Assembly: GCA_019843655.1 (NCBI GenBank)
Contig: JACDQD010000009.1
Location: forward strand, 3,537,204 to 3,601,203
Direction: 5' to 3'
Source of the DNA: Lethocerus indicus
Taxonomy: Eukaryota > Arthropoda > Insecta > Hemiptera > Belostomatidae
Length of the DNA: 64,000 bases
Shown here: positions 44,348 to 54,736 of the stretch, one piece after another
How positions within the stretch are numbered: position 1 is the stretch's first letter
Layout of the letters: each line of letters opens with the position of its first letter
Translations under genes and position numbers: made by a program
The notes under the pieces: model-generated
What the model saw: the letters and a program-made list of their open reading frames with translations, nothing else
Database searches by the model: none
Told to the model about the DNA's origin: nothing

Positions 44348-44903
44348 ATTTAAGGTTTCCATAACGCACTAGTGACTCGTTTTTAATTGTCCCAAATTTT
44401 CATTCTTGGATTTCTTTTAACCGTCACAAATAGACTGTTCATGAAGAACTAATCAATGTACAAAGAAAATCAACAATACGTTATTTGTGTGTGCATATAT
44501 ATACTTACATAAAATTGTTAAACTATGTTGAAATAATTACGATGTGAAAGGCCGATTTCCGACAGAAAAAATTGCACTGTATTTCAAATTTGAAACTAAA
44601 AACATAGTGCCGTCAACAGTACTATCAAATTCATCGTTGTGTTCCGAATTTGTGGTTCGAATCCCGGTCGAGGACCGAATTTTCCGATTTTCGAGCGAAA
44701 CTTTGTCCCAGGGCAGGAGAAATAACGCGGGCATTGCACCATAACTCCTGTTCGGTTCGAAATACTTTTATGCGAAATATTAATCGTAAGTCATCGCGCG
44801 AAACCGCGGTTCGTACGCGGCAATAAAATACGGTTTATTTAAATTGTTTAATTAAATTTTTCGAATTTAAATTCCATAAAACAACAAAAAACAGTGTCTA
44901 GCT

Positions 44904-45009
44904 GATTTCTTTTAACCGTAACAAATAGGCTGTTCATTAAGAACTAATCAATGTACAAAGACAATCAACAATACGTTATTTGTGTGTGCATATATGTACT
45001 TACATAAAA
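44904..45009 (+). repeat. Partial direct duplication of the inverted-repeat arm
   Basis: It repeats 44409-44516 (GATTTCTTTTAACCGT, AATAGGCTGTTCATTAAG, AACAATACGTTATTTGTGTG) and starts exactly where the inverted-repeat homology ends. Confidence 0.93.
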
Positions 45010-46729
45010 TTACTAATTACCGAATGGTTGAAACTATTTTCCTCATATCCGATTATCAATTATCGCTTTTTCACTGTTGCGCCCGTAGACGATTCCGTAA
45101 ATAACGTCCTCAGTTTTCCCTTTATTTATTGGGCCAACTTAAAAATTTACAGTCGGCTCGTGGAGGTTCGACTAAAGAAGCCGGAATCCGAATTACTTTT
45201 CGGCCCAAGTCCCGCCGGGCCCATAAACTGTCGGCCGGCCGGTAACGAACGCGATACAACACTGCCCGATTAATAATACTCGGAGCGCGTTAAACTGAAC
45301 GAAAAATAAATTCCGCGGCTAATTCACGATGCCCGAAATTGGGGAGGGCCGACCGTCGGATTTATCGCTCCCAGCGGTCGGAGAGCGTTAACGCGTTTAT
45401 ACGCGTTTTTAAAAATATTTTTATCTATTTTTTCGGTTCCCTATTATTCAAATCGAAGTGAATGAATTCTACCCGGCCGGATGTAGATCGGCCGAGGTTA
45501 AAAATTAAAATATCGCATTAGCATCCCATTACCGGAGTCGGATACGGACAGAGGGGTTGGAATACGAAAGTTTAATATTCAACGTAAATTGGCGGACTTT
45601 TACTTTTCGTTCGGAATAATATTAAAGTATATACAAATGGCTGCGGTGATTTATCGCCGCTGTATTTCAGTTATGCTTTGAAGCAAACAATATTAAATTC
45701 AGACATATCCTAAAAAATAGGGTACGTTTCCTATTATTTATTTCTAACTTTTACAAAATTGAAAATTGACCACAATTGTGTTCTGATTGCGGTACAGCAT
45801 GCATTCCATTCCCGATAAAATCAGCGTTTCAAAAATAATATTCGGGCGAGAGGATATAAGTTTATTTAAGTCTATTAACAGAATGCTACTGTCGACGGCT
45901 GGACGCCAAAACCGTTATTAATTGTAATTCCTGACTCGATTAAGACATTCGAATTCTATTCGACTTGGACAAAAACCGACGGCCGTAAAAACCGGTAACT
46001 CTGTCTTGCCGCTCTCTATATATTTTTTCTGGGTCGTTATATAAATATATTTTCTGAAAAAAAGTCCTCTCGGCCGAGCTGAGGCCGCAATAACGTCTCT
46101 CCGAACGGTCCAAACAGAGGCCCTTTTTTAAAAGAGACCATTAATAAAACTGAGTTACAACGCCGAAAAATAGAGGGAAACACTTTGTTGTCTGTACCTT
46201 GTGGCCCGGTAGCGTCTTAATGGCGGTTATAAAATATAGACAGGCCTCGGCCGGTCTTCTGTAGTCCAATTCTTGTCGTGGAACCGCCGATCTAAGAGCT
46301 CTTGTAGGCCAATATATTTCTGGCTCTAATCCCGCTCCTGTATCCTGCCTGCTACCGGAGGGCCGTACGTGTCCTCCGAGCCGAAGAGAAATTGAAAAAT
46401 TCACTCGTTCTACACCCAACTCAGGTAATAATTCCAGATCACTAAAGAGAGAAACAAGAATAAACGCGGCTTTTTCAAATTTCAAACTATAAATTTCATG
46501 TCGCCACGTTTCAAACTCGCCAATTCAGTGCTCCAATATTTTCGCTAATATGATCGCTAATGATAAATTAATATTATTATTATTATTATATAAATCGTTT
46601 ATAAATATATTTCGGCGTTAAAAACGATTTCCTCTGCACTCCTTTGAGGTCGATATCATAATATTGGGTCTGTTGAGAATCGAATGTTGGCTTACTTCAA
46701 AATCGGTCACGTGATTTATAAGTACCAGA
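45010..46729. other. No recognised feature
   Basis: A minus-strand 114-codon frame (46141-46485) has ordinary amino-acid variety but no motif I can name. (ATT)n at 46571-46590. Confidence 0.45.
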
Positions 46730-46739
46730 AAAATAGAAT

Positions 46740-46897
46740 AAAATAAATTAAACGTACCTTTTTTTGTGGTTTGCGAGGGGTTGGAATACCGTAGAATTGT
46801 CGTGTTTCTGTTGCATATATACACACACACGACAGACTGACAAATACCGCAGTAAAAGCGACAGTGACAGTGCAGTGAGGATGCCAGAAAAACATCC
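46740..46897 (-). repeat. Hairpin family A, truncated copy with 10-bp direct repeats (A20)
   Basis: The long end on the left is diverged (AATTAAACGTACC), and the first arm is short and interrupted by a CA-rich stretch. The loop follows, then part of the second arm, stopping at AGAAAAACATCC. AAAATAGAAT occurs at 46730-46739 and 46898-46907. It is truncated opposite the long end, like A17. Confidence 0.82.
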
Positions 46898-46946
46898 AAA
46901 ATAGAATTGAAAAAGAGAAAAAAAAGCAGAAATTTTACGACTGCCT
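46898..46946. repeat. 48-bp shared flank F, copy 1
   Basis: AAAATAGAATTGAAAAAG, then GCAGAAATTTTACGACTG, matches 51533-51579. Each copy abuts a family A element, but on the other side relative to its orientation. Confidence 0.75.
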
Positions 46947-46997
46947 AGCCGACCAATTCCATAAGTGAATGCGGCGACAACCCATGTTGGTAATTAA

Positions 46998-47215
46998 TTT
47001 AACAATACCGTAGATTTTTTTTTTATTTCTCTCGCTGGTTTGGTCTTTCGCCAGACCGGTTTCGGACGGTCGCCAGTACGAGTGACAGTGAGGATGCCCA
47101 CAAAAACATCCAAAGTGCCAATGCGGGACTAACACCGCTACTGAAGATGGCGAGCGGCCGAAACCGGTCTACCGAAAGACCGAACCAGCGAGAGGCGCCA
47201 GAAACACAACAAATA
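46998..47215. repeat. Hairpin family A copy (A21)
   Basis: TTTAACAATACCGTAGAT looks like a long end with its middle deleted. The first arm, a very short loop (GTACGAGTGACAGTGAGG) and the second arm to AAACACAACAAATAAGG follow. Confidence 0.85.
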
Positions 47216-47217
47216 AG

Positions 47218-47964
47218 GTAAGAAAAATAAAGTTTTTTTCTATTTCTACTGTGTCAGTGTAGAACTGCGACACGATTCGATAGCTGACGTTGTAAATACA
47301 TTAACGAGAAATGCCGTTTTAGCGCGTGAAATTTCGAAATGGTATAAATCAGCAGAAGGATGAATTTTAGAATGGATGGAGGCTCAGATCGGGCGCGTTG
47401 AAATACGAGGGCTTCGGGTTATGCACACGGTCGCGAAACCCACCGTTAAAAAACGAGCGCGAATTTATAATAAAGATTAATATCAGAAATTGCCTACATC
47501 CTCAGCGGTGCGCGCATTAGCATGATGATATTCGATGCCGGCGTGCGTATTCGGCCTCAAAAGACTTCGGGCCTATCGTCGGCGAGCCCCGACGTCTGAA
47601 TTATAATCGATAAATTAAAATTTCACAACCGTCCCTTTCAGGTTGGGTCCCGTAAGGACGCCACCGACGGCTACGGGGGCGGCCGGGGTCGGAGGTCGAA
47701 CGCCCTCGATAATTATTTATCGGCCGAGAGCTCGTCCGCGCACCTTTATAAAAACCGCTTTTGAAATACGACCGAGTTGACGGTGAAATATAATTGTTTC
47801 GGTTCAATTTTAAAACGTTGCAAAACCCGATTCATCCGACCCGGAGCGGGACGGAGGCCGGGCGATGTTTCCAGTCGATGACCGATATTTAAATAACTCA
47901 TTAAACATATATATTCCGTACGCGGATACACTCCTAAATGGGGTCGGGGACCTCGCTGATATAA
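47218..47964. other. No recognised feature
   Basis: Frames on the minus strand at 47.6-47.8 kb lack known motifs. Confidence 0.5.
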
Positions 47965-48099
47965 CGAGCGAAACGAACTGTAGAAGGAGCCGATCTCTTC
48001 TGTACCGAGAACACGGGAGGGGGACGTCGACTGAAGAAGTTGATGAAATCCAATCCAGAAGGAAGACGAGCCGGCGGAAGACCGAAACAAAGATGGTGA
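47965..48099 (+). pseudogene. Possible non-LTR retrotransposon C-terminal tail
   Basis: A 44-codon frame ends LKKLMKSNPEGRRAGGRPKQ, then RW and a stop. Many insect non-LTR polyproteins, and host genes derived from them, carry a basic GRR..GRPK.RW segment close to the C-terminus; the match is confined to that motif. Nothing upstream in frame reads like reverse transcriptase. A chance match is possible. Confidence 0.45.
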
Positions 48100-49899
48100 C
48101 CGAGTTGGGGCTACTGAAGAAAAGGCAGAGATTCAATTACTTAAGAATTTTTTTAAATTTTTATTTTATGCTACAATGATACTAGATACCTGATTGATGG
48201 TAGTCATGCTGCTCTTCCATACTGGGGAAATCTCGTGGCCGTTTCCTCTTTAGGCGGAGCTCTGGATTTTCAGAAAATCCATGCGAAAAAAGCTGTTGAA
48301 TCAAAGGATGGGATAGTTTTACATCACGGAAGCTGCACGTTTATTCACGAACGAACGGGATTTTTGCGTTCGTTAGAAACCTCACAGCCCTCAGGTACTT
48401 CAGAAAGAGTGAAATGTCAATAAAAATATACTCAGAGGACTTCAGCTTTAAACCTTATAGGCAAGCCATTCTGTTTATCGAAATACCCCGTGAAGCTCTA
48501 TTTTAAGTATTCTTTCGAAATTATCCGTTAATTTCCAAATTTCATTGAGCGAAATAATTTCCAAGTATCGGTGGCACGCTCAATTTAGTGTTATACCTGA
48601 AAATAGTTGACCGAAACAGGGCGTTTGGTCCCGAACCAACGCGTTTCTTAATACAAATTAATACGAATTTCGCAACAACTCGCGAAATTGCACGCTGTCA
48701 CGAGTTGTACAACTTCTGACAGCATGACAAAAACGGTCCCGGCTCTGTCCGAAAACCAACAAAAAATTGATTAATAACGCGATAATTTGTTTTTTCTTGT
48801 AAAACTTGCGTAACAGTTTCGACCGACGCTCGTGACCTAACCTCGGGAGAAATTTATTTAACTCGGGCCGGCTTTAAAAAAGAGACGAAAGGGGAAAAAA
48901 AAACAACCGGATTGAATTTACATATTCCGAAGATAACCGCGTTTTTTCCTCCCCCTCGAGACGAAATCGGAACATTCAGCGGACCGGTATTCCACGAATC
49001 GGGTCCTCTAAAGGGTTTCGGGGTTTCTGAATTTTTTTTCAATTGCGATAACTTGTCGGTTTATTAAAACCGCGGGTATATCTCGGCTGCAGTCCGTGCA
49101 TTTTTGAAGTTAACGACGATAATTTTTTTCAAATATTCGAGCGCTGCCATTAATTTTTGAGTACAACAAGCTTGTTCGATGACGGACCGAGAATTTCAGT
49201 TTTTCTCTTTCATTAACTGCAAGAAAGGACTTTTTTCGGCCTTTTTTTGAATGAATCACAGCCATTTTTGAATGTTAACATTCTAATCTGGGTCCGAATG
49301 GAACGGTAATTTCCAGAAATGGAAATTACCAGAGCGCATTACCATTTCTGGCAGTGCTTGCTGTTGCAACAGAGGTGTCAACGTTATACAGTAACAGTGT
49401 GTAGTGACAGTGCATTCCGGTCAGTAACATGACAGGCTCAAGTCAGTTGCCCGTCATTTACATATAGCGGTGTGAATTCGATTGAAATTCCAATCGTAAT
49501 TCCGCAATCTGTAGACAGGTTGTGCGTTCTGTTGGCAAATTTAAATAATTTCTTATATATTACACAACCGATCTAATTTGCGTCAGATGGGAGCGCGTTG
49601 AAAACGGGATCTGCGAATATATCCAGCGATGACTTAATAAATTAGTTGGATATTACAATTTATAATTGGCGGTTATATGAATTCTCTTACAAAGCCCTCT
49701 GAGCAATAAAATGAATATAATTAACTATACGCAAGCTTTCCGCAAATCTTACTCAAGGTAAGTCCTAGGTAAGTCTTGAGCGCAATTTCTGTATTTAGAT
49801 TACAGGTATAAATGGTATACGAATACACGACTTTATTTTTGCGAATAATTAAAAAAGGGGTAATAATTTTTTTCATTATTTTAACTATACACCTCGTTT
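48100..49899. other. No gene; hairpin cluster at 49.27-49.35 kb
   Basis: A 62-codon frame at 48235-48423 has no known motif. Overlapping inverted repeats lie at 49270-49351 (see findings). Confidence 0.5.
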
Positions 49900-50070
49900 T
49901 GGTCCAAAGCTAGACTGGATTCAGCGATGGCGTTAACATTCCGTTAATTATATGCTGGCGATATTCGGTTATTTGGAAAACTAGATCGGTTTCTGCTGAT
50001 AAAACACTGTCACTAAACTGTTAGTGTCTTAGGTGGAATACACTGACCGGTTTCGCTCAGGAGAGAAGTT
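49900..50070. repeat. Degenerate family A relatives
   Basis: TTGGTCCAAAGCTAGACTGG followed by ATTCAGCGATGGCGTTAAC, then ACTAGATCGGTTTCTGCTG and GACCGGTTTCGCTCAG, resemble the middle of the A arm (GGTCTTTTGCTAGACCGG, then TTTCGGCCGCTCGCCATC) at low identity. Confidence 0.5.
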
Positions 50071-50504
50071 ATCGTATTTAAAATTGTTCGATAGAAACGT
50101 GTCTTAAATTAATTATATTTTATGTTCTTTTCGAAATTAAGTTATTTAAAAAAAGAAAATGCAAAACCGCTACGAAACAGCAAAACGGTCTTTGCGAAGG
50201 TTTCGGGCTGGGGACATAAATTGTTGAGTAAGGACGGGGTCCGTCCATGTTAACGCGGTCAGTTAAAAGTCTCGTTTGAATTTTTATGGCCTCGTCCACT
50301 TAGCCGGCCACAAAACGTGAATCGGCTCCCATCGTCTACGCCCCAAATTTAACGGCCCGCCCATCCAACTTGTCTTCGCGTTTAACTTTCTTTTTTCTGT
50401 AGAATCGTCCTTCCACGCCCCTCCGACCCATGTTCTTTACAAGTCTTTGTGTCTTTGGGCCAAAAGAAACTGGGACCAAACGGTTCAGAGTTCTCTGAGT
50501 GATG

Positions 50505-50816
50505 AAATTAATTTAAAACTGAAGTACCTACAGTGAGTATCGAACTTTAAATTACTTTAAGGACGCCTTCAAAATATGACTTGCGAATACGTCATACGTG
50601 GATGACTCGATAGCTCACCGATTGAATATTACTAGACATGGACAGACGCCTAAACCGGTCTAGGATAATGATTTAAAACTGAAGCACCTACAGTCAGTAT
50701 CGAACTCTGAAGCACTTTACGGACGCATTCAAAATATGACTTGCGATACGTCATACGTGGATGACTTACCGATCGAAGATTACTAGATATAGACAGAAGC
50801 CTAAACCGGTCTAGTA
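50505..50816 (+). repeat. Two-copy tandem repeat, about 150-160 bp, each ending in AAACCGGTCTAG
   Basis: Units start at 50511 and 50671 (ATTTAAAACTGAAG.ACCTAC) and share GTATCGAACT, CGTCATACGTGGATGACT and CCTAAACCGGTCTAG (motif at 50651-50663 and 50802-50814). A third motif (GAAACCGGTCTAG, about 50957) follows at similar spacing without the rest of the unit. Confidence 0.9.
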
Positions 50817-50970
50817 TTAGACAAATGCGCTTGTAATTATACTTGAATGTTTGTAATACAATAGGCTATAATTTAAATATGATATAATGCTTTCAGGTAT
50901 TCTATGATTTATTAAAACGTGGGAATGCCAGACGATATACTAATACTACTGACTATTGAAACCGGTCTAG

Positions 50971-51532
50971 GACCGGGAAAGTTGGGATAGTGAGGATCCC
51001 GAGAAGTATATTTCGAAACATTCAATATTTGATTTGTTGTGATTAGGTGGCAATTTCCAGTCAATTGCTAGTCAAATGCGGTCGTCCAGTCGGACAGAAT
51101 TGCACGTTAAAACTTCATTATTCAAAGCGAATATATAAACAGGTGACCTGGTATTCCAGTAAATAGCGTGCTCGTGGTCATACATAAACTGGCTTTATAT
51201 TTGCAGTTTCCGCAGGCTTAGAGGATTTAAAGTCGGGGCTCAAGTAGGAAACCGCTTCGGAGACCACCGCGCTCTTTCATCGTCCTTATCTATTAGTCAA
51301 ATGGGGTTGGGGGCCCTAATTAAATGTTCGCGTGATCCGGGCCCGTATAAAACGTCTTCAGAGGCGGGCAATCGATGACCGCGGAGGTAATCCAAGAAAG
51401 GAGAAAATATCCGTCCGTTGGGACCGGTAAAATGTGTCCGGTGCACCTTACAAATAGCGCCAGGGAAGAATAACCCAACGTTAATTGGACCCCGTGTATA
51501 TACGGACAACCGCCGTGTCGTTTTATTATTTA
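50971..51532. other. No recognised feature
   Basis: No gene or repeat recognised. Confidence 0.5.
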
Positions 51533-51579
51533 TAAAATAGAATTGGAAAAGGGAAAAAACGCAGACATTTTACGACTGT
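51533..51579. repeat. 48-bp shared flank F, copy 2
   Basis: AAAATAGAATTGGAAAAGGG, then GCAGACATTTTACGACTG, matches 46898-46946 and runs directly into the first arm of A22. Confidence 0.75.
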
Positions 51580-51791
51580 TTCTGTCTCCTCTCGCTGGTT
51601 TGGTCTTTGCTGACAGTGACAGTGCAGTGGGGATGCCCGTGAAAACATCCAGAGTGCCAACGCGGGACTAACACCGCTACTGAAGACGGCGAGCGGCCGA
51701 AACCGGTCTGGCAAAAGACCGTCGAGAGGAGACAGAAACACAAAAAATCGACGCTGTTCCAAACCCTCGCAGACCACAAAACAGGTATCTT
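51580..51791 (+). repeat. Hairpin family A copy, short first arm (A22)
   Basis: It starts TTTCTGTCTCCTCTCGCTGG. Most of the first arm is deleted, leading into GCTGACAGTGACAGTGCAG. The second arm is complete to the long end AACAGGTATCTTAAG. Confidence 0.87.
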
Positions 51792-54483
51792 AAGCCGTGT
51801 TGTTATAATTAATATATTTTTTTTTTATTATTCCCAGTCGTCGAATTGAACATTCACCATTTGGCAACGATTCCACTCCAGGAAATCCAGGCTGAAAGCA
51901 CGCCTACCACTACACGAACATGAATTTAGTACGGGGATAAATGGCGGGACTGGAATATTTTTTCGGATTACACTCTCAGTGTTGATCGGAGAACCCGTTT
52001 TTCAGTGATCATGGTTTATTGGACGGGGCGAGAGTTTTTTCAACCTGTCTGGAAAACCAGCTTCGAGTAGAATCGCGTGTCTGGAAAATCGAAGCGCGCG
52101 CTTCGGGCTAAACTAGAGCCTACGGTTTATATTAACACGCAAAGTTCCGATTTTTAAGAAACTTCTAGCATCGCGAGAAAAAGTAACATTTTATACACTC
52201 TCTATAAATAACCGAAAGAAAATAAACAGAAATTATATATTAGAAGAACATTTTAAGCATTCTTTACGAATTTTAGACGGTATTTTCACATTAAACTTTG
52301 TAGTCATGTAGGATGTTCGTCGATTCTACGACTACTTTCTGGCACAGTCTATTTAATATTGAGAAAGAGAATGAATATACAGCGACATACGCACATAATT
52401 TTTTCAGCCCAATTATTTCATTCTACCTCGTCTTGCGTTAGGTTTCAGTTTTCGATGAGCTCACGCTCGGGAAATTCGTTGCGCGCGAAGGTGAAAATCT
52501 TTTTTTACGACGCCGTACAAAACTGCCAACTATTACAGCGGTGGCCGAGGCCGTAGGCAGGGACCAACGTAGCGCACATTTGTCGTGTAAAATACCGAAC
52601 ACCGAAATGCAAATTCGATTCGAAACCACTATTAATATTGTCAAAGTAGTAGTCTTTGTATATTATACAAAGTGGTCATTCTGATCGTTCAACAATAAAC
52701 CGCGAGGCGGTCTAATTACAGTCGTGTTGTCGAGCTTGTAAGAGCTTAATCGATTTAAATTTGCAATTATTCTGAAACTGTGAACTATTCCAGGTATCCC
52801 CTACAAGCGGAGTTATATTGTAAAGGCCAAGTTTTTCCGACCGAATCGTATATCCATTTTACGATCTCTCGGCGGCGCGGGGGATAAAATATTCTCGGGT
52901 CGCGTTTATTTTTATTATTTTTCATTTAACTCTCTCTCTCTCTCTGTCTCTCTTTCAGATAGAAGTTGTCGGCCTGCATTCTTGAATGCGTCGGATTTGA
53001 AAAGGGGACGGTTTTCTCCGCCGTCCAAGGAAATTATTCAGCCGTTCCCGCGATGTCATCTCGGACGTCACAGGGGCCGAGAGCGTCGCGACGTCTTCGA
53101 AATCGCGGACAGATAGCGGTCTCGAAGGTTCTCAGTCAATGACAACCGGCAATGAGCTCATCGTGCATTAAATGGTCAACAGAGGAATAGATTCGTTCAG
53201 ATTCTTGAGGTTGAAGAACCGGTCGCCGGTCAGTATTGAGAGCGGATAACTTTCACAAGCGGCGACCGTTTAACGGAGATTTAACTTTGGGATAAAGGCA
53301 TTTAAAGGACATCCTTGGAGTCCGAGAATTTGTTCACCTCGCGGCGGGTAAACCTTCGTCCGCTTGCCCACTTGAATTATCTTCAAACATCTGCATTAAA
53401 AAATATTTGGACCTAGGGCTGTCCATGAATTAGTATGAAATTCTATCTGGGAATATATAAAATATCGCAAATTTAATAGATCTACATCTTTTATTCTAGT
53501 TGCCCCATGAACACAAAGTCACCGGTAGACGTAAACATCTATTTTATTGATATTTATTATGTGGTGTTGATCAATCGATAAGAGCCAATTTATATATTTC
53601 GGGATATATTTGGTATTGATAATTGATAAACTTATGCATATTCGTATTTCTGTTTACGAGTATACAGCGGGCCGTAAATATGATTCCTGGAAAGTCTTCA
53701 GTCAGACAGTTTTATTTTTTTGCATGATCTTGAATGTCTTTTTTTTCCAAAACATTACTTGAAGAAATATATATCCGCATGTTTTTTTCCTCTCTGGAAA
53801 CTTAAAGACGGCCGTACATATCGCGAAATATACACGGGGCGGAACGTTCTCCTTGATCGGCGGCGGTTGGAAGATTCGCAGAATCTCATTTCTCAATTAA
53901 AGCCGACAATCCAATTATTGATATTGGAAGGTCGGCGCAATAAAAAGCCGCCACTGATGAGAAGGCTTCCACCTTGGGCATTAATGACGCCGCCGGTTAG
54001 CCCGATTTATGGGGCCCAATAGAGCGGGGGCGCCCATTTCGAAAAGGAAGAAGACATTTCCAGGCTACATAATTTCTAGACTGTCCCATCGGCGAATTCA
54101 GATTCCAATCTGCCGGGCGGGTACTTAAAGGGGAGATTCAGGATTAAATAGACTTAGCCCGTCTCATTCCGACGAGCTCGTTCCGACACAGAAAACCGCC
54201 ACTTAAAACTCTTAAAATAAGAGGAATGTGGTTCACCGGCACTTATTTCTGAAATGTTAAGTGAATCATAAAATTATGAATGTTTTAATATAACTACTTT
54301 TTCACGATTACCTCCATTTCCTTTCGGATCATCATTTTTTGTGCTCCCCTTAATCCCTTAATAATTTATTACGCTCGAATACATCAAAATTACCTTTTCT
54401 ATATCAAATAAATGCAATAATATACTGTATAATCCGCTGGTTAGAGGAAAATGTGTAATTAATAACACTGTGTTGGTCTACAA
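51792..54483. other. No gene; CT microsatellite
   Basis: CT repeat at 52930-52956. The AT-rich frames near 53.7-54.0 kb are antisense to each other and lack homology. Confidence 0.5.
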
Positions 54484-54736
54484 CCGGTTTCGGCCGCTCG
54501 CCATCTTCAGTAGCGGTATTAGTCATTATCGGGCACTGTCACTGTCACTTGTACTGCGCTGGTTGCCTAGTCTGTCGCAACAGGTATTATAAACTACAAC
54601 CATTTCGTGTTTTACAAATATGGTCTGTTCGCGTACCAACAACGCTACTGAAGATGGCGAGCAGCCGAAACCGGTCTAGCAAAACGCCGAACCGGCGAGA
54701 GGCGACACGAAACACAACGAATCTACGAAATGGTTG
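54484..54736. repeat. Hairpin family A, two partial copies joined (A23)
   Basis: The first arm (AACCGGTTTCGGCCGCTCGC to CACTTGTACTGCGC) is followed by a long-end-like piece, CGCAACAGGTATTATAAAC, near 54576-54594. Then comes a second arm, CAACGCTACTGAAGATGG to CAACGAATCTACG. A 12-bp inverted pair, CAACCATTTCGT (54597-54608) and ACGAAATGGTTG (54725-54736), brackets the second part. Confidence 0.82.

Larger units (their letters stand above)
43945..44903 (-). repeat. Right arm of the large inverted repeat
   Basis: Reverse complement of 40935-41717 with scattered substitutions. It is longer because of a 215-bp insertion (44133-44347). It contains GGTTCGAATCCCGG at about 44656, which matches a Pol III B-box, but no tRNA fold is evident. 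Confidence 0.93.

Noticed and set aside
46141..46485. 114-codon minus-strand frame of ordinary composition
   Set aside because: I recognise no motif, and there is no supporting context such as splice sites or duplicates. It remains possible but unsupported.
48235..48423. 62-codon frame that could be an exon (ends near CAGGTACTT)
   Set aside because: A single short frame with no homology; the donor-like sequence alone is weak.
4574..54736. Dispersed similar repeats as a CRISPR array
   Set aside because: Copies are 76-370 bp, on both strands, kilobases apart, with no regular spacers, in eukaryote-like DNA.
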